Positions 58,242-64,000 of a stretch of DNA of 64,000 nucleotides are shown piece by piece. Positions within the stretch are counted from its first letter, which is position 1; each line of letters opens with the position of its first letter. The DNA comes from Apodemia mormo. Its lineage: Eukaryota; Arthropoda; Insecta; Lepidoptera; Riodinidae. The DNA is taken from positions 16,444,114-16,508,113 of the forward strand of contig JAUPFN010000004.1 in NCBI GenBank assembly GCA_036924255.1, given 5' to 3'. Both the position numbers and the translations under genes were made by a program. The notes beneath the pieces were generated by a model. The model worked only from the letters and a program-made list of their open reading frames with translations, did no database searches and was not told the origin of the DNA.

Positions 58242-58312
58242 TTATGGCAAATATAATCAATTTGTCAACAAACATGCAATGTTTGTTGACAAATTGATTA
58301 TATTTGCCATAA
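58242..58312. repeat. Perfect hairpin with 33-bp arms
   Basis: Arms 58242-58274 and 58280-58312 are exact complements (TTATGGCAAATATAATCAAT... and ...ATTGATTATATTTGCCATAA) with loop TGCAA. Confidence 0.9.
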
Positions 58313-58317
58313 ATTTT

Positions 58318-58568
58318 TTTTTATTATATCATAAGATAGCAAACAAGCAAATGGGTCTCATGTTGGAAAGAGTCAACCATCGCCTATAAACACCAAAGAT
58401 GTTAATGGTGCGTTGCTATCTTGTGGCGAGGTCTAATGCATAAGTTTACCGGCTATCTTACCCTCCAAACCGGAACACGGCAGTGAGTAGCACTGACGCT
58501 ATTGCGGCAGGAATAGGTAAGGCGGTGGTACCAGACCCGGTCGAGCCGATGCAGAACTCTACCACCTA
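58318..58568 (-). repeat. Rpt-340, truncated
   Basis: GATAGCAAACAAGCAAATGG, CATCGCCTATAAACACC, TTGTGGCGAGGTCTAATGC, TCCAAACCGGAACACGGCAG, GGCAGGAATAGGTAAGGCGG and AACTCTACCACCTAGT; the outer part is missing. Confidence 0.65.
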
Positions 58569-58576
58569 GTAAATAG

Positions 58577-58611
58577 CACATATCCAATCTAGGACAGATT
58601 GGATATGTGCA
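58577..58611. repeat. Hairpin with 15-bp perfect arms
   Basis: GCACATATCCAATCT and AGATTGGATATGTGC with loop AGGAC. It sits at the join between Rpt-340 and a repeat also seen at 30600-30705. Confidence 0.75.
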
Positions 58612-58683
58612 ATGTTTATTGATCAATTTGCCGCTCAAATCATAGGGCCGTTAGCTAAATGTGGGTGTATGAGTTGCATCTCT

Positions 58684-58965
58684 ACCACAGACCACACAAA
58701 TATTAATAGACGCGGTGTTCATATGAACAAATATGGAACAAATACTTGAAATATGTCAAACGCTTGCAGATTTATGATACCGGAACAATAGAAATATGTC
58801 TTGTACTATTTTATCGCGCCGGATAAGAAGGTAAAGCTTAAAAATACCACTGGAGTGGTTTTATTTTAGCGATAAGTACTACACCCTGCATTGATAACCT
58901 ATGAAATTCTCTTGGAAAGCGTACCCAGTTTAATCTGTGATCTCTATCTTAGCCTAGTCCGCCTA
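58684..58965 (+). repeat. Rpt-B copy 3
   Basis: CCACAGACCACACAAATATT, TAATAGACGCGGTGTTCATATGAAC, ATGTCAAACGCTTGCAGATT, TTTTATCGCGCCGGATAAGAAGG, ACTGGAGTGGTTTTATTTTAGC and CGTACCCAGTTTAATC. Confidence 0.65.
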
Positions 58966-58969
58966 TTAC

Positions 58970-59400
58970 AATCTTGGTAGAATAGCTAATGTTCTATTAT
59001 AGAAAAAGGCCCCGGACCAACACAGTAAAATTGAGGGTAAGATAACTAGTAGACATGCGCATAAAGCTTGACATCTTAGTCACAGTACACCTGATGTCTA
59101 CAGACAGCGAACATATCAAATCATAGAGACAGGTCTGTTTCTTAGCAACCGTATTTAAAACCTTGTATTTACACATGACAAAGCAAAAAACATTTTATTA
59201 AATACACATTACGTACCTACGTCTACATATTGTTTATCTTTGCATCCAAAACGAACAATTCTGAGAATGGAAATATCGTGGTAATCAGAAGCAGAAAAAG
59301 ATTTCCCATACTTTCCTTTTTAGTTTTCATTTGTTTATACACTTGTAGTGCGCGGGACATCAAACGTATTATTCAATGATGAATACGAGTACATTAATAA
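58970..59400. other. Unassigned stretch
   Basis: Nothing recognised. Confidence 0.4.
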
Positions 59401-59407
59401 ATAAAAC

Positions 59408-59590
59408 ATAAATGGGGTAGGCAGAGAGAACTTTGCAGATTTATTATAGTTCCTAAGCATTCATTACTCTCTTCACGACACGCCGGTTGTGAAGACTCTT
59501 GACACCACTTTCGGACAGTACCCAGTCAATCTGATCATGGTATGTCAGCCTTGGTTTTCCCCGGTACCTACATCATTCACATATACATTG
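59408..59590 (-). pseudogene. RTE-like LINE C-terminal fragment
   Basis: GGGGTAGGCAGAGAGAAC, CATTCATTACTCTC, GCCGGTTGTGAAGACTCTTG, ACACCACTTTCGGACAGTACCC and AATCTGATCATGGTATGTCAGC match 40275-40440. Frame is lost; a small deletion removed the Cys-Met-Lys block. Confidence 0.65.
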
Positions 59591-59599
59591 ATATACAAT

Positions 59600-60325
59600 G
59601 CGGTAAAATATTTTAAAAAGTTGAGGTGGTAGGGTCAAGAAACATATTTATATAACGACATTTAAATGCAGCTAACCAACAAAATATTTCCAATTTCTTT
59701 GCAACTTTAGAACTACAAAAAAGTAATCAAATTATCAAAGAAAATTTTATTCTAATACTAATTAGTCACCTAAAAAATATTAAAGAAATTTTTATTCTTA
59801 CACTAATCACCTAAAAATGTGGATTGTATTATTCGATAGAGCTACTACATGCACCCCCTAAAGTGTACCTTTCCCTTAAACATCTTACCATATCCTTCTA
59901 CCTAATCACTCGCTACGTTTTCTTCTATTCAATTAATTTTGAGCCATATAAATACTGGTTTAGTAGTAGGTATAATGTTCTACCATTCCGTCCTTTGAAA
60001 TACCATTAGAGTATTATAATTATATTTATAATGTTATCTTCAGACAGTTCTTAAGATGAAATATAATATTCTTTAAGGGACCGTGAATAGAGCCTACAGG
60101 AAATGACGTCTTAATAAATTATAGCGTTAATGGATAATAATTAATGAGACTAAATTTCAGATAGATTTACTCAGTTCGTTCATCGTATTTAATTAATAAT
60201 TAAACTTAATTTATAGGGACTTTATAATCCTTCGCAAAAACTTAAGAACAGTGGTAATAAACAGTTTTTTATTTATTTTAAATACTGCCAACAATGTAAG
60301 CATTATAAAATATAATATTATAGTA
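59600..60325. other. Unassigned AT-rich stretch
   Basis: No features recognised. Confidence 0.4.
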
Positions 60326-60327
60326 AA

Positions 60328-60632
60328 CTAACTGACCCGGCAAATGTTGTTTTACCATATAAATTATGAAAAAATAGGGGTTGGTGATAGAAGGGTGAAA
60401 ATTTAGGATAAATATGTATTTATAATGTCACATTATAAAAAAATTAAAATTTGTCCAAAAAATAAAATGTCAGGGGTGGACAACCCTTATCAGTTAGGGG
60501 TATGAAAAATAGGTAGTAGCCGACTCTCAGATCTACTAAATATGCATATAAAATTTCATAAAAATCGGTCAATCCATTTCGGAGCAGTATGGTAACTAAC
60601 ATAGTGATACGAGAATTTTATATATAAGCAGA
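60328..60632 (-). mobile_element. Helitron-like family B, second copy
   Basis: Minus-strand 5' border A|TCTGCTTATATATAAAATTC and 3' GGTAAAACAACATTTGCCGG, GTCAGTTAG|T. It shares the mutated TTAG end with 40925-41225, which suggests TTAG is this subfamily's real terminus. Confidence 0.7.
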
Positions 60633-60664
60633 TTGAGATATATCTTGTTTGTAGCAACACTAAT

Positions 60665-60755
60665 TAAATGGAGGTAGCTGGTATGTGTTATCTAAGTGAC
60701 ATTAACACCTCGCCATACGGATAGCAACGGATCAATAACATATTGATTTTTAAAA
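60665..60755 (+). repeat. Rpt-340 fragment
   Basis: GGTAGCTGGTATGTGTTATC, ACACCTCGCCATACGGATAGCAACGGATCAATAACAT; a second piece (AACATCTTTGGTGTCTATAGG, CTTTCCATCAGCACATCC) is at 61150-61205. Confidence 0.45.
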
Positions 60756-60760
60756 TATAA

Positions 60761-61072
60761 ACACATGTACTGTTTCACAAATGTAATTTAAATTTTATTT
60801 ATATCACAATCACTTTTAATTTTACGGCCAACCGGTTTCGCCTATTAAAGCATCATCAGGGCTTTTTTCACGTTGACTTTTTACATTATATTAGATTAAC
60901 TAATAACAACATTACATAACATAATGTAAATAAAAAATAATTAGTTACATAAGTTAATGTGAAAGAAGCCCTGATGATGCTTTAATAGATGAAACCGGTT
61001 GGCTGTAAAACCAAAAGTGATTGTGATATACTTAAATAAAATTGCATTATATTTGTGAAACAGTACAAGTGT
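60761..61072. mobile_element. Inverted repeat with CTGATGATG...GAAACC cores
   Basis: Arms 60761-60875 and 60958-61072 mirror each other: CATGTACTGTTTCACAAATG against GTGAAACAGTACAAG, and GGCCAACCGGTTTCGCC against GATGAAACCGGTTGGC. Each arm, read outwards from the centre, has CCCTGATGATGCTTTAATAG then GAAACCGGTTGG. The 82-bp centre is AT-rich. Class uncertain: tail-to-tail retroelement ends or a MITE. Confidence 0.65.
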
Positions 61073-61229
61073 TTAATTATAAAAAATCCATATGATGCAG
61101 TTTCATCAAGTGCCGACGACGAAGATGGAAAGTATGAATTAAATCATTAACATCTTTGGTGTCTATAGGTGATAATTGCCTCTTTCCATCAGCACATCCA
61201 TTAGCTTACTTCCTATTCTAATTATAATT

Positions 61230-61445
61230 GCCAAAGTGCTCAGTTAGAGTTTAAGTGGGTTTAGAGCCCACCCAAAGGATGTCTCCTGCTGAACCTCGGC
61301 TTATGGCAGAATCTTGACGATAAGTGGCATCAAGATTTCGACTTTATCCAGGAAATGAAAAAGTGAACGACGTCGCTGTCGGCGGCGTCGCTGGCGCGTG
61401 TGTGTTAATTGTGAAGTGTGTGATGGAATCATCAGTTTTCCGAGT
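61230..61445 (+). repeat. Rpt-A copy 3
   Basis: AGTTAGAGTTTAAGTGGGTTT, GGATGTCTCCTGCTGAACCTCGG, AGAATCTTGACGATAAGTGGC, TCAAGATTTCGAC, then CGACGTCGCTGTCGGCGGCG and AATTGTGAAGTGTGTGATGG. Confidence 0.65.
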
Positions 61446-61576
61446 TATGAAAATTTTGATACAGAACAACTTTAGGGTAAAATTTAAAAACAATACAACA
61501 GTATGTAAAATAAATATATGAAACAAAAGAAGAATTTTCCAAATCAATTCATGGGTTTTTGAGCAATCGGGGAACA

Positions 61577-61927
61577 TCTATACATAATAATAAACATAAT
61601 AAAATCGTAGGAAAGTCAAAACTGTACAATGAATATTTTTTTAAAAGAATACTTGAGGCGTGATCTACAATCGATATCGAAGCCAAAAAATATAGTTTTT
61701 AGAATTTTAATCTGTTTGTCTGTATGTATGTCCGGGGTAAACTCAATAAGTACTGGATGGATTTACTTCCAATTTTGCATGAATATTACTAATAGGTCGG
61801 GTCAACATATAGGCTACATATTATCACGCTATTACGCTACATATTACTACGGCTACATATTATTACGGGGGAGGAGCTGTGCGGAGTAAACGAAATCCGC
61901 GCGGACGAAGTCGTGGGCAACAGCTAG
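61577..61927 (+). mobile_element. Helitron-like family C, full-length copy
   Basis: 5' A|TCTATACATAATAATAAAC, AATCGTAGGAAAGTCAAAAC, CTTGAGGCGTGATCTACAAT, GTATGTCCGGGGTAAACTC and GGGGGAGGAGCTGTGCGG; 3' TCCGCGCGGA hairpin, CGAAGTCGTGGGCAACAG, CTAG (61924-61927) then T. Borders and target bases fit a Helitron exactly. A short triplication of GCTACATATTA(T/C)-type sequence at 61808-61865 lengthens this copy relative to 17136-17456. Confidence 0.85.
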
Positions 61928-62092
61928 TATTGTATAAAAAGATTGCAACAATATAACGAGACTTCTCCTTCTTTTAACTCGTTTAAAAAAATAAAAATAA
62001 AACTAGAGCGATTTGTACGTATAACACGCGCGGTAAATGATGCATGATGATTACAGAACTACGCGACTATCTGGCACCATCGTACCTTGCAC

Positions 62093-62473
62093 TAGAGATG
62101 CCACGAATTTTCGGTTATTATTTGGTTTTCAGCCTATACGGCCGAATACTTAGTCATGAAAAAAAGTTTCACATATTACTCAAAAAATACTTAGAAACAT
62201 CACAATTAATACTAAAATTTATTAGAGATTGAAAAATGACAAGTTTTAATTCAGCATTTCTCGTTACGGATTATTCTTTGGATCATCAGATAGTCACTAT
62301 TTTTAGCAATACAACGAGACTCTTAGTTACTCAAGCTGTCACTAACAAACAATATGTAACATGACATGATCAACTCGCTAATGAAAGAATTACGCTGCCG
62401 AATATTCGGTATTCGACCAAGAGACTGGCCCAGTATTCAGTATTCGGCAAAATTACTATTCGTGGCATCTCTA
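62093..62473. mobile_element. hAT-like MITE with 8-bp target duplication
   Basis: TIRs TAGAGATGCCACGAAT (62093) and ATTCGTGGCATCTCTA (ending 62473) bound 381 bp with no coding sequence. Flanks CCTTGCAC (62085-62092) and CCTTGCAT (62474-62481) form an 8-bp duplication with one mismatch, as hAT transposition makes. Internally GGTATTCGACC and GTATTCGGC blocks recur. Confidence 0.85.
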
Positions 62474-62481
62474 CCTTGCAT

Positions 62482-63236
62482 CACCGTCAATTGAAGCCAC
62501 CGTCGCCTTGTTCGCTGATCGCTCCGCTGGAGTTCTATCTTAGATGCATTTTTTTCTTACATAACACCATAATCAAAAAGGAAGAAACTCAACACCAACT
62601 AGGTAACCCAAAGACCGGCTAGGTTTTCACATGGTATGAACAGAAACCACGATCAGAAGCATGTCCCCGAAACTGTTTCCCCTCGTCCCCATCAGGAAGT
62701 GTAAGACGACTAGCAATCGTAGATTACGTAAATATAACGAAAAATAAAAAACAGGTACGAAAATTCGGAAATAACAAAAGAAAAATTCAAAATGCGTAGA
62801 ATCTTGAAAATTATAATGACTGCGATAATTTATTGAACAAAATATGGTTCTCCTTATAACGTCAGATAATGAAAGGCTTTTTAGACAAACTCAAAACATG
62901 TTGAATTCGTCGTTGCTGGGAGACAAATCCTTGTGCAAAGTAATGAAAGAAATTCCTATACTCCGTAATAATAGATGTTTTTTTCCAAACGGTCGTATTT
63001 TACTGATTCTGTATTGCGTCTAATATTCATCCATATCCAAAGGGAATATCAAATATATCTATAGCAACCTTTTTCATTCGTGGGCTAGTTTCATTAATCG
63101 GTTAATTTTTAAAAGATTCGACACGTGGTGGTTAAATCGTTTTTGCCTCAACTGTTAACATACATATTATGAGATACTTTTTATGTCATAAAGGCTAGCT
63201 AAGATGCGTCCGCTTCGCTAAGCGTTAACTCAACTT
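62482..63236. other. Unassigned stretch
   Basis: CACCGTCGCCTTGTTCGCTG at 62499 starts a GC-richer patch right of the hAT-like element. No frame of length. Confidence 0.35.
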
Positions 63237-63237
63237 A

Positions 63238-63832
63238 TCTACATATATAAAAATCAATCCCTATTTTCCTTGGTCACGACATCACGCCTGAATGGCTGGA
63301 CTAATTTCAGTAATTTTTTTTATTGTGTTTGTAATTGTAAGGAGATGGTTCTTACAAAAGAAAATATTAAGAAAATTGCCCGGAAAATTAGAAAATTTAA
63401 GAATACTTAACCACCATATAAAGTTTAATGCCATTTTGGTTGCCTGGAAGGACAATCCCGCAGTCTAATATAAATTACGTGTCACGTTGTTTGTCCGCTA
63501 TGGATTCCTAATATGTAAGGCATCTTTATACATAAAAATCAATCCCTATTTTTCTTGGTCACGACATCACGCCTGAATGGCTGGACCAATTTCAGTAAAT
63601 TTTATTGTTGTGTTTGTAATTGTAAGGAGAAGGTTCTTATAAAAGAAAATATTAAGAAAATTGCGCGGAAAAATAGAAAATTAAAGAATACTTAACCACC
63701 ATATAAAGTTTAATGCCATTTTGGCTATGTGGAAGGACAATCCCGTAGTGTTATATAAATTACGTGTCACGTTGTTTGTCCGCTATGAATCCCTAATATG
63801 TAAGGCAAAACAACGTTTGCCGGGTCAGCTAG
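63238..63832 (+). mobile_element. Tandem (two-unit) Helitron-like element
   Basis: 5' A|TCTACATATATAAAAATC and 3' AACGTTTGCCGGGTCAG, CTAG (63829-63832) then T. Inside, a 285-bp unit is repeated: TC starts at 63238 and 63523, and TTGGTCACGACATCACGCC, GTTTGTAATTGTAAGGAGA, CTTAACCACCATATAAAG and ACGTGTCACGTTGTTTGTCC occur in both. The first unit lacks its own CTAG end. Differences between units are few. Confidence 0.8.
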
Positions 63833-63837
63833 TATGT

Positions 63838-64000
63838 TATAAAAATCAATTGCTCGCTAAAACTCGAGAACGGCTGAACCGATTTGGCTAATTTTGGTTT
63901 TGAATTAATTGTTGAAATCCAGGGAAGGTTTAAAAGGTGAGAAAATATAGAAAAAAATAAGAGTAGTTAAAAAGGCAGAACTACGTTTGTCGGGTCAGCT
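63838..64000 (+). mobile_element. Helitron-like family A, cut by window end
   Basis: ATCAATTGCTCGCTAAAACTC, ACGGCTGAACCGATTTGGC and CTACGTTTGTCGGGTCAGCT; the terminal AG of CTAG would lie just outside the window. It begins 6 bp after the previous element's end. Confidence 0.7.

Overview
This window looks like repeat-dense nuclear DNA of an insect, most probably a moth or butterfly. The evidence is seen in the sequence: no operon-like gene packing, a very AT-rich background, many long (TA)n microsatellites, tRNA-headed SINEs, decayed non-LTR retrotransposons with insect-type reverse transcriptase (RT) remnants, fold-back MITEs, and many short elements with Helitron borders (A|TC at the 5' end, CTAG|T at the 3' end). 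Several 3' ends, for example those finishing in GGGTCAGCTAGT or GGGCAACAGCTAGT, match my memory of common lepidopteran Helitron ends. The assignment to order is inference.

Coding content is minimal. The one intact, domain-bearing reading frame is a 135-residue OTU-type cysteine protease at 55605-56012 (+). A possible first exon of a THAP zinc-finger protein lies at 13952-14028 (+); its second zinc-ligand Cys is replaced by Tyr. Every other recognisable coding stretch is a broken transposable-element remnant: a jockey-like RT at 44880-45850 (-), two 5'-truncated CR1/jockey-like LINE tails (20050-20400 and 51141-51746, both -), RTE-like LINE tails (40253-40610 and fragments), a Tc1-like transposase N-terminus (50603-51107 +) and two short C-terminal remnants (21396-21500 and 46547-46693, both +).

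Layout. 0-8 kb: TIR-MITE copies, a 630-bp long-TIR element, and an 88-bp tandem repeat split by a palindromic MITE. 8-13 kb: mostly plain AT-rich DNA, a CCAAT-containing array, and a divergent pair of SINEs. 13-27 kb: the THAP-like exon, Helitron-like elements, (TA)n tracts and LINE tails. 27-37 kb: largely unassigned DNA, two minisatellites and more SINEs. 37-50 kb: the densest part, with SINEs, a 212-bp duplication, Helitrons, the RT remnant and fold-backs. 50-64 kb: a three-layer nested insertion, a 221-245-bp tandem array, the OTU gene, a hAT-like MITE with an 8-bp target duplication, and a tandem Helitron at the end.

No multi-gene system links these parts. The main biological content is the history of insertions: LINE and SINE sharing a 3' tail, Helitrons joined end to end or sitting beside microsatellites, and elements nested in one another. 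I did not find an undescribed gene system; the OTU gene and the element-architecture observations are the items most worth following up. Repeat names such as SINE-1 or Rpt-340 are labels I use within this window only.
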